A stretch of 64,000 nucleotides of DNA, taken from UBA1444 sp964521625 (GTDB lineage: Bacteria; Bacillota; Negativicutes; UBA1444). The translations under genes and the position numbers were made by a program. The notes under the pieces are model-generated. The model searched no databases. It had not been told where the DNA came from and worked only from the letters and a program-made list of their open reading frames with translations. The stretch is taken from NCBI GenBank assembly GCA_964521625.1, contig CAZFSM010000004.1, positions 120,477 through 184,476 on the forward strand, read 5' to 3'. Shown one piece after another: positions 16,941 through 25,952 of this stretch. Positions within the stretch are counted from its first letter, which is position 1. Each line of letters opens with the position of its first letter.

Positions 16941-18143
16941 CTAGTCGTTGATCGCAGTAACAACGCCGGCGCCGACTGTTCGACCGCCTTCGCGGATCGC
17001 AAAACGCAATCCTTCTTCAATCGCGATCGTCGTGATCAGCTCAATATCCATCTGAATGTTGTCGCCAGGCATTACCATCTCGGTGCCTTCCGGCAGATGA
17101 GCTATGCCCGTCACATCGGTGGTCCGGAAGTAGAATTGCGGCCGGTATCCGTTAAAGAACGGGGTATGGCGTCCGCCTTCTTCTTTCGTCAGGATGTATA
17201 CTTCGCCTTTGAACTTCGTGTGCGGTTTGATCGATGCCGGTTTCGCCAACACTTGGCCCCGCTCCACGTCTTTACGTTCTACACCGCGAAGCAAGGCGCC
17301 GATGTTGTCGCCTGCCATCGCCTGGTCAAGCAGTTTCCGGAACATTTCCACGCCCGTGCACACCGTCGAACGCGGTTTTTCCGTCAAGCCAACGATCTCT
17401 ATCGTGTCGCCCACTTTGACTACGCCACGCTCTACGCGTCCCGTTGCCACGGTGCCGCGGCCAGTGATCGTGAATACGTCTTCGACCGGCATCAGGAAGG
17501 GTTTGTCTACAGCGCGCTCCGGCGTCGGAATGTAGCCGTCGACTTGCGCCATCAGTTCATGTACCTTGCCGCACCATTGGCATTCTTTCTTGCCGCAACC
17601 GCACTCGAGCATTTTCAGCGCCGAGCCGGACACGAAAGGAATTTCATCGCCGGGGAAACTGTACATCGTGAGCAGTTCCCGCACTTCCATTTCGACCAGT
17701 TCCATCAGTTCCTGATCGTCAACCATATCCGCTTTATTCAGGAATACAACCATTGCTGGTACGCCGACTTGGCGCGACAGCAGAATGTGTTCCCGTGTTT
17801 GCGGCATCGGGCCGTCTGCTGCGCTTACGACCAGAATCGCTCCGTCCATCTGCGCGGCGCCGGTAATCATGTTCTTGACATAGTCGGCGTGACCCGGGCA
17901 GTCCACGTGTGCATAGTGACGGTTTACTGTTTCGTATTCAACGTGCGCCGTGTTGATTGTGATCCCACGCGCCCGCTCTTCCGGCGCCTTGTCGATCATA
18001 TCGTACGCTACATAATCCGCGCCGCCCGATTTTGCAAGCACCATCGTGATTGCAGCTGTCAACGACGTCTTACCATGGTCGACGTGACCAATTGTGCCAA
18101 TATTTACGTGCGGTTTTGTCCTCTCAAACTTCTTCTTGCCCAT
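16941..18143 (-). CDS. tuf: Elongation factor Tu, copy 1 (str operon)
   Basis: GTPase that delivers aminoacyl-tRNA to the ribosome. The 400-residue protein has G1 GHVDHGKT (19-26), the switch I RGITINTAHVEYE, G3 DCPGH (81-85), G4 NKAD (136-139) and G5 SGSAL. Domain 1 carries an unusual cluster Cys181, Cys183, Cys188 and Cys191. The ATG at 18143 has AAGGAGG upstream; a nine-residue extension to 18170 is not supported. The gene ends with TAG. It is almost identical to the copy at 33803-35005; the only base change I found is a silent Arg codon near the 3' end. Confidence 0.97.
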   Translation of the reverse strand: MGKKKFERTKPHVNIGTIGHVDHGKTSLTAAITMVLAKSGGADYVAYDMIDKAPEERARGITINTAHVEYETVNRHYAHVDCPGHADYVKNMITGAAQMDGAILVVSAADGPMPQTREHILLSRQVGVPAMVVFLNKADMVDDQELMELVEMEVRELLTMYSFPGDEIPFVSGSALKMLECGCGKKECQWCGKVHELMAQVDGYIPTPERAVDKPFLMPVEDVFTITGRGTVATGRVERGVVKVGDTIEIVGLTEKPRSTVCTGVEMFRKLLDQAMAGDNIGALLRGVERKDVERGQVLAKPASIKPHTKFKGEVYILTKEEGGRHTPFFNGYRPQFYFRTTDVTGIAHLPEGTEMVMPGDNIQMDIELITTIAIEEGLRFAIREGGRTVGAGVVTAIND

Positions 18144-18193
18144 TTTTCCGTCCTCCTTCATAAATATCAATTGCGTTTTATATTTGTGTTAAC

Positions 18194-20269
18194 TTAGCCT
18201 TTCAGCTTGGCGACAATAGCCTCGGATATACTACGCGGAACATCTTCATAATGATCGAATTCCATTGAATAGTTGCCGCGACCTTGCGTTTTTGAGCGTA
18301 AGTCTGTTGCATAACCGAACATTTCAGCCAGTGGTACGAAGGCCCGAATCGATTGAGCGTTTGCTCGCGATTCCATTCCTTCAATACGGCCTCGACGGGA
18401 ATTCAGGTCGCCAATGACATCACCCATATAGTCTTCCGGTACAATGACTTCAACTTTCATGTATGGTTCCAACAAAACCGGATCGGCTTTGGCCACGCCA
18501 GCTTTGAACGCCATGGAAGATGCGATCTTGAACGCCATTTCCGAAGAGTCGACATCATGGTAAGAACCATCAAAGACCGTGATCTTCATGTCAACCATTT
18601 GGTAACCGGCGATGGCACCGGTTTGCATGGCTTCTTTAGCACCAGCTTCGATCGGATTGATATATTCACGGGGAATCGATCCACCGACAGTTTTGTTTTC
18701 AAACACGAATCCTTGACCCGGCTCTAGCGGTTGCAATTCCAACCAACAGTGACCATACTGTCCGCGACCGCCCGACTGACGAATAAACTTCCCTTCGCTC
18801 TTGACAGTTTTGCGAATCGTTTCTCGGTAGGCGACCTGAGGTCGTCCGACACTGCAATCAACCTTGAACTCACGCAACAAGCGATCAACGATAATCTCCA
18901 GATGCAACTCGCCCATGCCTTCAATGATGGTTTGGCCCGTTTCCAAGTCCGTGTGCATCCGGAAAGTTGGATCTTCATCAGCGAGACGTTGAATCGCCAC
19001 ACCCATCTTTTCCTGATCAGCCTTGGTTTTGGGTTCGATCGCAATCGAGATAACCGGTTCCGGGAATACCATCGACTCAAGAATGATTGTTTCTTTTTCA
19101 GTACAGAGAGTGTCGCCGGTTATGGTGTCTTTGAAGCCAACAGCGGCCGCAATATCACCGGTATAAACGATATCGATATCTTCGCGGTGGTTTGCATGCA
19201 TCTGCAGGATACGACCAATCCGCTCTTTCTTCCCTTTGGTCGAGTTATAGACATATGACCCGCTGGTCATTTGCCCGGAATATACCCGGAAGAACGTCAA
19301 TTTCCCGACATAAGGGTCCGCCATGATTTTGAAGGCCAGTGCCGAGAACGGCGCAGAATCATCAGCATTGCGATATTCTTCAACCTGCGTGTCCGGGTCG
19401 ATTCCTTTGATCGGTGGAATATCGGTCGGCGCCGGCAGATAATTCACAACTGCATCAAGCAGGGGTTGAACGCCTTTATTCCGGTATGATGATCCACAGA
19501 ACACAGGAGTCATTTTGCAGGCGATCGTCGAAAGACGTACCCCCTTCATGATCTCTTCCCGGGTCAGTTCTTCTCCCTCAAGATATTTCATCATCAGCTC
19601 GTCATCGCTCTCCGCAACAGCATCAAGCAAGTTCTGCCGATACATTTCGGCCTGTTCCTTCATGTCCTCGGGAATTTCAGTCTTCTCACTCTTTTTCCCC
19701 AGATCATCTTCGTAAACAACCGCCTGCATGTCGATCAAGTCAATCATGCCTTTATATGTATCTTCAGCCCCGATTGGGATTTGAACCGGAATCGCGTTCG
19801 CTCCCAAGCGATCTTTCATCATGTCGACAACACGATAAAAATCGGCGCCCATGATATCCATCTTGTTGACATAGGCAATTCGTGGAACGCCATATTTATC
19901 AGCTTGCCGCCACACAGTCTCCGACTGGGGCTCAACGCCGCCCTTGGCACAAAATACCGCCACAGCTCCATCGAGAACGCGCAAAGAGCGTTCTACTTCA
20001 ACCGTAAAGTCCACGTGTCCTGGTGTGTCAATAATGTTTATGCGATGCCCATTCCACTGGCAGGTCGTCGCAGCCGAAGTAATCGTAATACCCCGTTCCT
20101 GCTCCTGTACCATCCAGTCCATCGTCGCCGCGCCGTCATGCACTTCACCCATCTTATGCACGCGGCCCGTGTAAAAGAGGATCCGTTCAGTCGTTGTAGT
20201 TTTGCCGGCGTCAATGTGGGCCATAATTCCAATATTTCTCGTTTGGTCAAGCGGGAATTTTCTGGCCAC
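18194..20269 (-). CDS. fusA: Elongation factor G
   Basis: Translocation GTPase. It has G1 AHIDAGKTT, the switch I region RGITITSAATTC, DTPGHVDF and NKMD, then domains II to V. The GTG at 20269 gives M-ARKFPLDQTRNIGI with AGGAG eight bases away, 691 residues, the usual bacterial EF-G length. An upstream GTG/ATG pair at 20275-20278 is in frame but too near the ribosome site. It lies in the order rpsL-rpsG-fusA-tuf. Confidence 0.97.
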   Translation of the reverse strand: MARKFPLDQTRNIGIMAHIDAGKTTTTERILFYTGRVHKMGEVHDGAATMDWMVQEQERGITITSAATTCQWNGHRINIIDTPGHVDFTVEVERSLRVLDGAVAVFCAKGGVEPQSETVWRQADKYGVPRIAYVNKMDIMGADFYRVVDMMKDRLGANAIPVQIPIGAEDTYKGMIDLIDMQAVVYEDDLGKKSEKTEIPEDMKEQAEMYRQNLLDAVAESDDELMMKYLEGEELTREEIMKGVRLSTIACKMTPVFCGSSYRNKGVQPLLDAVVNYLPAPTDIPPIKGIDPDTQVEEYRNADDSAPFSALAFKIMADPYVGKLTFFRVYSGQMTSGSYVYNSTKGKKERIGRILQMHANHREDIDIVYTGDIAAAVGFKDTITGDTLCTEKETIILESMVFPEPVISIAIEPKTKADQEKMGVAIQRLADEDPTFRMHTDLETGQTIIEGMGELHLEIIVDRLLREFKVDCSVGRPQVAYRETIRKTVKSEGKFIRQSGGRGQYGHCWLELQPLEPGQGFVFENKTVGGSIPREYINPIEAGAKEAMQTGAIAGYQMVDMKITVFDGSYHDVDSSEMAFKIASSMAFKAGVAKADPVLLEPYMKVEVIVPEDYMGDVIGDLNSRRGRIEGMESRANAQSIRAFVPLAEMFGYATDLRSKTQGRGNYSMEFDHYEDVPRSISEAIVAKLKG

Positions 20270-20305
20270 AATCATCACTCCTACGCGTACATATTCTTAG
20301 AAATT

Positions 20306-20776
20306 CTACCACCGATAATGCGCGAATGCTTTATTTGCTTCCGCCATTTTGTGAGTGTCATCGCGTTTTTTTACGGCGCCGCCGGTATTGTTCGAAGCAT
20401 CCAACAATTCAGCTGCCAAACGTTCGTGCATCGTTTTTTCATTACGCGCCCGGGCTTGGTTTACCAACCAACGGACACCCAAGGAAAATCGACGGTCAGG
20501 CCTTACTTCAACAGGCACCTGATAGTTCGCGCCACCAACGCGGCGAGCCCGGACTTCCAGAACCGGCATAACGTTTTTCAATGCAGTTTCGAAGAGTTCC
20601 AACGGATCCTTGCCTGTTTTTGTTCCCATTGTCTCGAATGCAGCGTAAACGATGCCCTGCGCAACGCTTTTTTTGCCGCTCAGCATAATTTTATTGATGA
20701 AGCGAGTGACTGTTTTAGAATTGTAAACGGGATCCGGCAAAACGTCACGCTTCGGTACCGCACCTTTTCTAGGCAT
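20306..20776 (-). CDS. rpsG: 30S ribosomal protein S7
   Basis: Organises the 16S 3' major domain and lies at the mRNA exit. The 156 residues begin MPRKGAVPKRDVLPDPVYNS and contain KVMPVLEVRARRVGGANYQVP with small changes. In other bacteria it is the str-operon autoregulator. ATG at 20776 behind AAGGAGGG. Confidence 0.97.
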   Translation of the reverse strand: MPRKGAVPKRDVLPDPVYNSKTVTRFINKIMLSGKKSVAQGIVYAAFETMGTKTGKDPLELFETALKNVMPVLEVRARRVGGANYQVPVEVRPDRRFSLGVRWLVNQARARNEKTMHERLAAELLDASNNTGGAVKKRDDTHKMAEANKAFAHYRW

Positions 20777-20788
20777 GAAAAACCCTCC

Positions 20789-21175
20789 TTATTTCTTTCC
20801 AGCTGTCTTGCCACGCTTCGCGCCGTATTTAGAGCGCGATTGGTTGCGTTTCGCAACACCGGCCGTATCGAGAGCGCCGCGAATAATATGATAGCGAACA
20901 CCAGGCAAATCTTTTACACGACCGCCTCTGATCAGGACGACAGAGTGCTCCTGCAAATTGTGCCCAATGCCTGGAATGTACGATGTCACTTCGATGCCAT
21001 TGGTCAAGCGGACACGTGCCACTTTACGCAATGCCGAGTTCGGTTTTTTGGGAGTCGTTGTGTACACCCTCGTACAAACACCGCGCTTTTGCGGGCACTC
21101 TTTTAATGCCGGCGCAGTGGATTTTTTCTCCAACTCTTCTCTGCCTTGGCGTACTAATTGGTTAATTGTCGGCAT
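20789..21175 (-). CDS. rpsL: 30S ribosomal protein S12
   Basis: Decoding-centre protein. The 128 residues from the ATG at 21175 (MPTINQLVRQGREELEKKS) include TPKKPNSALRKVARVRL and GGRVKDLPGVRYHIIRG, the two loops where streptomycin-resistance changes occur elsewhere. Both loops look wild type (KKPNS and VKDLPG). A GTGGAGG-type site lies just upstream; a two-codon N-terminal extension is possible. Confidence 0.97.
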   Translation of the reverse strand: MPTINQLVRQGREELEKKSTAPALKECPQKRGVCTRVYTTTPKKPNSALRKVARVRLTNGIEVTSYIPGIGHNLQEHSVVLIRGGRVKDLPGVRYHIIRGALDTAGVAKRNQSRSKYGAKRGKTAGKK

Positions 21176-21230
21176 TTCCACACCTCCTTATGATTATTTC
21201 CCCCAGAATGCATCGCTGCAAACTATAAGT

Positions 21231-21482
21231 TTATTTCAAGATCGCAATTGCAGCAGCGCCTACATCAATTCCGCAGGCAACTCCCAATTCTTCCATCGTA
21301 CTACCACCAACAACATGTACTTTTTGCGCCAAACATGCCTGTTGTAACAGAAGAATCATTCGGGAATCGGCATCTTCTGCAATGTAAACCGAAATAACCA
21401 GTGCTTTTTCAACGGCTTTCATGCTTTGTTTGATTCCGATCACTTTGGGTACTTTCTTGAAATTTAGAGCTTCAGCGGCCAT
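21231..21482 (-). CDS. L7Ae/L30e/Gadd45-family RNA-binding protein (YbxF-like)
   Basis: Small K-turn-binding protein encoded at the head of the str operon in Firmicutes (YbxF/RplGB position). The 83 residues start MAAEALNFKKVPKVIGIKQS at the ATG at 21482, eight bases after GGAGGAG. The L7Ae-type features are KVIGIKQSMKAV, the central VYIAEDADS and the C-terminal ELGVACGIDVGAAAIAI. A longer reading frame to 21521 would run into the -10 box of the promoter, so it is rejected. Its cellular role is not settled. Confidence 0.92.
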   Translation of the reverse strand: MAAEALNFKKVPKVIGIKQSMKAVEKALVISVYIAEDADSRMILLLQQACLAQKVHVVGGSTMEELGVACGIDVGAAAIAILK

Positions 21483-21511
21483 TAGCCACACTCCTCCACA
21501 GGCGCTTTTAT

Positions 21512-21540
21512 ATTTTATCACTCAGTTATATGCATGTCAA
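21512..21540 (-). promoter_or_regulatory. Consensus sigma-A promoter of the str operon
   Basis: The minus strand carries TTGACA, a 17-base spacer and TAAAAT, with predicted start near 21505. It lies 30 bases ahead of the L7Ae-like start and downstream of the rpoC 3' hairpin. It should drive L7Ae-rpsL-rpsG-fusA-tuf. Confidence 0.88.
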
Positions 21541-21598
21541 CGGATTATTTTATTGAATTTTTATTGTCCACGGCGCCACGAGTATCATCCTTAGTTTT

Positions 21599-21632
21599 CA
21601 AAGGGAAACCGCCAGTTGGCGGTTTCCCTTTG
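21599..21632 (-). terminator. Hairpin after rpoC
   Basis: A perfect inverted repeat with 16 bp arms and a 2-base loop starts six bases after the rpoC stop. The T residues lie within the 3' arm (TTTCCCTTTG) and the sequence after the stem is A-rich, so it lacks a classic U tract. It is the only candidate end for the long rpoBC transcript. Confidence 0.65.
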
Positions 21633-21637
21633 AACAA

Positions 21638-24600
21638 TTACAACGCTTCGGGTTGCAGTGTGTTCGGCTTTTTGAGCAATATGCTCCGGTAGCGATTCAT
21701 GCCTGTACCGGCAGGAATCAACTTGCCAATGATAACATTTTCTTTGAGGCCAAGCAAGGGATCGACTTTACCTTTAATCGCGGCATCGGTCAGTACCCGG
21801 GTGGTCTCTTGGAAAGATGCTGCTGATAGGAATGAATCGGTGGCCAATGACGCTTTGGTGATTCCCAACAGGATTGGTCGGGCTACTGCCGGTTCCCCGC
21901 CCGCCTCAAGCGCTTTTAAGTTCTCCGCTTCAAAGGCGTTGATGTCGGTATATTCGCCAGGCAAGAATTCGGTATCGCCCGGCTCTTCCACTTTAACCTT
22001 ATGCAACATCTGGCGAACCATGACTTCGATATGTTTGTCATTGATTTCGACGCCCTGCTCTTTATAAACCTTTTGCACTTCACTCACTATATATCGATGA
22101 GTATCACGCAACCCACGGATGCGGAGAATATCGTGTGGATTTAGCGGGCCATCAGTCAATCGGTCGCCCGGTTCTACCCACTGCCCTTCCCGAACCAATA
22201 TCCGCGAACCATATGGTACCGGATAAATTCGTTCTTCACCGGAAGAAGCTGTAATCACGGCGCGACGTGCGCCTTTTGCTTCGCGCAATTCCACGCGGCC
22301 GTCAATTTCGGTAAGCACCGCTGGATGTTTTGGCTTGCGAGCTTCGAACAACTCCTCGACACGGGGCAGACCGGAAGTGATATCGCCGCCGGAAGCCTGA
22401 CCGCCGGTCGATGCAACACCGCCGGTATGGAATGTACGCATCGTCAGCTGCGTGCCGGGTTCACCGATCGATTGAGCCGCAATGATTCCCACGGCTTCAC
22501 CGACATCGACAATCCGCCCGGTTGCCAGGTTTCTTGCATAACACTTGACGCATACGCCATACTTGCATTTGCAAGTTAACACGGAACGAATCAATACTTT
22601 AGCCCGTACTGCAGCTATCTGATCAACGATGTCTTCACTAATTTCTTCATTTGTACGAACAATCATTTCGCCAGTACGCGGATCTTCGATATCTTCGGCG
22701 GCAATTCTACCGACGATGCGATCCCGCAGTTTTTCAATCACATTGCTGCAAATCACTACTGAGCCTTCGTGGCTGCGCATATTCCACAGTGTGGAAATAT
22801 GTTTTTTGTTTGTTTCATCAAGAAGTTCGCCAACCTGAATAACCGGGTTTCCGGCATCATCAAGCACAAGTTCCGCCGATTTTTTGCCGGCGAGATCTTG
22901 ATTCAGCACTCTGACTTCGTCTTGCATTGCAACAATTTCCGCAATTAGTTCGACTGTCAAAATACTGCCGATTGTCGCAACAACTTTCTTGGTCTGTGAA
23001 TTGCGCACTTCGGCGCCGACAATCTGTCCAAGCGCCCGATGACGCAAGTCGGATGTTTTGAGAGAAATCACCTTCACTAAGGGCTCTCGTATCGCTTCTT
23101 CCACGATCGCTTCCGCATCAATACCCTTGACCGCATTACGGCGAATATGGATGTCACCCGGCACATCCGCTTCTATCATCATTTCAATGTGATCTTCGGT
23201 GATTTTGGCGCCAGCCGGCAACAGGCAAGTTCCTGCCGAATCGACAACATCAGTTTCAGTACTGCGATCAAGCATTTCACGCATCATAATGTCGCGCAAA
23301 TTACCGCCGATCTGTTGGCGGGACAATGTGAGCGGAATCAATTCTGGAACTTTAATCTCCAATACCTGTTCGGCAAACAGCCGGTCAACCGTAATCAGAC
23401 TTAATGCACTGTCGGCAGCCAGAACAACTTCTCCGGTCGCGCTGCTCACGGCATCTTCAGTTAACACCTTGCCATCCAGATATTGTTTTAGCGCGACAAG
23501 CGAAGCTTCGTGCTGAGCATACATTTGCTCGATCTCGCGAGAAACATTGAATTTCAGCACATCACAATCATCTTCGCGCACTATCAGGTCTTGCGCCACA
23601 TCGACAAGTCGGCGGGTCAGGTAACCGGAGTCCGCGGTTCTCAGCGCTGTATCAGCCAGACCTTTACGCGCACCGTGCGTCGAGATGAAGTATTCGAGAA
23701 CAGTCAGACCTTCACGAAAGTTCGCTTTAATCGGCAAGTCGATGATTCGTCCCGAAGGGTCCGACATCAGTCCGCGCATACCGGCCAGCTGACGGATCTG
23801 CTGGACATTACCACGGGCGCCGGACGTTGCCATCATATAAACCGGATTCAGACGGTCGAGGGACTTCATCAACGAATCAGTAACATCATCCGTTGCCTTT
23901 TTCCACAACTCAACCACTTTGAGGTATCGCTCGTCACCGGTCAGCAATCCATTCCGATAGTGGCTGTTGATAGTTTCAACCTGTTTGTCGGTTGTTTCGA
24001 TAATAACTTGCTTTTGCGGCGGAATTTTGATATCGGAGATCGCTATGGTAATGCCTGCCCGGGTTGCAAATGTGAAACCTAGTTTCTTGATTTTATCAAG
24101 AACTGTTGCGGTTTGCGCATTGCCAAACCGGCGATAACAATCGGCGATCAATTTGCCGAGTTCTTTCTTGTCCATGAGTTTGCCGAGTTCTTTGCCGTCG
24201 CTGCTATACTGTTTCAATTCTGGCGGCAATGCTTCGTTGAAAATGAATCGGCCCATAGTGGTTGTGATCAGTCCTTGGCCGGGAATCCGAATTCTGATCT
24301 TTTCCTGTAATGTAATCGAACCGAAATGATATGCCTGCAATGCTTCGTCGCCGCTGCAGAATGCCCGCGGCGGATTGCCTTCGTTACGTCGCAGGTCGCT
24401 TGCATCCGTTTCACGTTCGATAGTCAGATAATAGGAACCTAAAACCATATCCTGTGTCGGCGACGCAACCGGCCGACCGTCTTTGGTAGAAAGGATATTG
24501 TGAGCGCTCAGCATCAGCACGCGGGCCTCAGCCTGTGCTTCGGCCGACAACGGCACGTGTACCGCCATTTGGTCACCGTCAAAGTCTGCATTGTATGCCG

Positions 24601-25930
24601 TACAGACCAAAGGGTGAATTTTGATCGCCCGCCCTTCGGACAGAACGGGCTCAAATGCCTGGATGCCCAAGCGATGAAGGGTCGGTGCCCGGTTTAGCAA
24701 TACAGGATGTTCGCGGATAACTTCTTCCAACACGTCCCATACTTCCGGACGCATCCGTTCAACCATTCGTTTAGCGCTCTTGATATTATGTGCATGTCCG
24801 GCGTTAACCAGTTTTTTCATCACAAACGGCTTGAACAGTTCCAGCGCCATTTCTTTGGGCAGACCACATTGGTGCAGTTTCAGTTCCGGTCCAACCACGA
24901 TAACCGAACGACCGGAATAGTCGACACGCTTACCGAGCAGGTTCTGGCGGAAACGTCCCTGTTTGCCTTTAAGCATGTCGCTCAAGGATTTCAGGGGGCG
25001 ATTGCCAGGGCCGGTAACCGGGCGACCACGACGTCCATTGTCGATCAATGCGTCGACAGCTTCCTGCAACATCCGCTTTTCATTGCGGACGATAATATCA
25101 GGCGCCTTGAGTTCCAGCAGGCGTTTAAGACGATTGTTACGATTGATGACCCGACGGTAGAGATCATTCAAATCTGAGGTGGCGAAACGGCCGCCATCCA
25201 GCTGGACCATCGGGCGCAATTCCGGCGGAATAACCGGTACGACATCCATAATCATCCAGTGAGGTTTATTGCCTGATTTGCGGAACGCTTCTACAACTTC
25301 CAAACGACGGATGGCTCTGATCCTGCGTTGTCCGCTGACTTCTTTAAGTTCCTGGCGTAGCTCGCGACTCATTTTATCAAGGTCAAGTTCTTCCAGCAGA
25401 CGCTTGATCGCTTCTGCACCCATACCGACTTCAAAATGGGAACCATACTTCTCGTAATAATCACGATACTCTTTTTCGGTCAGCAGTTGCCGCCGCATCA
25501 GTGGCGTATCTTTAGGATCCAGAACGATATAGGCGGCAAAATAGAGGACTTTTTCCAGCGAACGGGGAGAAATGTCCAGAATTAAACCCATTCGGCTGGG
25601 AATCCCTTTAAAATACCATATATGGGAAACCGGGGCTGCTAAATCGATATGCCCCATGCGATCCCGACGAACTTTCGATTTGGTAACTTCAACGCCGCAT
25701 CGGTCGCAAACAACACCCTTATGGCGAATTCGCTTATACTTGCCGCAATGACATTCCCAGTCACGTGTTGGTCCGAATATTTTTTCGCAAAACAAACCAT
25801 CGCGCTCTGGTTTCAGCGTCCGGTAGTTTATCGTTTCCGGCTTTTTCACTTCGCCATGGGACCAACCCGCAATTTGTTCGGGAGAGGCCAAGCCAATCCG
25901 CATCGAATCGAAATTATTCACATCTTGCAA
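21638..25930 (-). CDS. rpoC: DNA-directed RNA polymerase subunit beta'
   Basis: Catalytic subunit of RNA polymerase. Present are the N-terminal zinc finger (Cys60, Cys62, Cys75, Cys78), the active-site NADFDGDQM (447-455), the bridge-helix region and the second zinc site Cys789, Cys1120, Cys1127 and Cys1130. At 1430 residues it is about 230 longer than the Bacillus protein. Nearly all of the excess lies between Cys789 and Cys1120, an inserted block of about residues 790-1063 (22742-23563) that seems to repeat a neighbouring module. The start is a TTG at 25930 with GAGGGGAG upstream. It lies 22 bases after rpoB. Confidence 0.97.
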   Translation of the reverse strand: MQDVNNFDSMRIGLASPEQIAGWSHGEVKKPETINYRTLKPERDGLFCEKIFGPTRDWECHCGKYKRIRHKGVVCDRCGVEVTKSKVRRDRMGHIDLAAPVSHIWYFKGIPSRMGLILDISPRSLEKVLYFAAYIVLDPKDTPLMRRQLLTEKEYRDYYEKYGSHFEVGMGAEAIKRLLEELDLDKMSRELRQELKEVSGQRRIRAIRRLEVVEAFRKSGNKPHWMIMDVVPVIPPELRPMVQLDGGRFATSDLNDLYRRVINRNNRLKRLLELKAPDIIVRNEKRMLQEAVDALIDNGRRGRPVTGPGNRPLKSLSDMLKGKQGRFRQNLLGKRVDYSGRSVIVVGPELKLHQCGLPKEMALELFKPFVMKKLVNAGHAHNIKSAKRMVERMRPEVWDVLEEVIREHPVLLNRAPTLHRLGIQAFEPVLSEGRAIKIHPLVCTAYNADFDGDQMAVHVPLSAEAQAEARVLMLSAHNILSTKDGRPVASPTQDMVLGSYYLTIERETDASDLRRNEGNPPRAFCSGDEALQAYHFGSITLQEKIRIRIPGQGLITTTMGRFIFNEALPPELKQYSSDGKELGKLMDKKELGKLIADCYRRFGNAQTATVLDKIKKLGFTFATRAGITIAISDIKIPPQKQVIIETTDKQVETINSHYRNGLLTGDERYLKVVELWKKATDDVTDSLMKSLDRLNPVYMMATSGARGNVQQIRQLAGMRGLMSDPSGRIIDLPIKANFREGLTVLEYFISTHGARKGLADTALRTADSGYLTRRLVDVAQDLIVREDDCDVLKFNVSREIEQMYAQHEASLVALKQYLDGKVLTEDAVSSATGEVVLAADSALSLITVDRLFAEQVLEIKVPELIPLTLSRQQIGGNLRDIMMREMLDRSTETDVVDSAGTCLLPAGAKITEDHIEMMIEADVPGDIHIRRNAVKGIDAEAIVEEAIREPLVKVISLKTSDLRHRALGQIVGAEVRNSQTKKVVATIGSILTVELIAEIVAMQDEVRVLNQDLAGKKSAELVLDDAGNPVIQVGELLDETNKKHISTLWNMRSHEGSVVICSNVIEKLRDRIVGRIAAEDIEDPRTGEMIVRTNEEISEDIVDQIAAVRAKVLIRSVLTCKCKYGVCVKCYARNLATGRIVDVGEAVGIIAAQSIGEPGTQLTMRTFHTGGVASTGGQASGGDITSGLPRVEELFEARKPKHPAVLTEIDGRVELREAKGARRAVITASSGEERIYPVPYGSRILVREGQWVEPGDRLTDGPLNPHDILRIRGLRDTHRYIVSEVQKVYKEQGVEINDKHIEVMVRQMLHKVKVEEPGDTEFLPGEYTDINAFEAENLKALEAGGEPAVARPILLGITKASLATDSFLSAASFQETTRVLTDAAIKGKVDPLLGLKENVIIGKLIPAGTGMNRYRSILLKKPNTLQPEAL

Positions 25931-25952
25931 GATTCTATCGCTCCCCTCTTAA

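Noticed and set aside
16938..18197. Plus-strand open frame of 419 codons opposite tuf, repeated at 33959-35014
   Set aside because: It appears in both tuf loci only because the coding strands are identical; the protein has no family features.
19781..21106. Plus-strand open frame of 441 codons opposite fusA, rpsG and rpsL
   Set aside because: Antisense shadow of three conserved genes without promoter or ribosome site.
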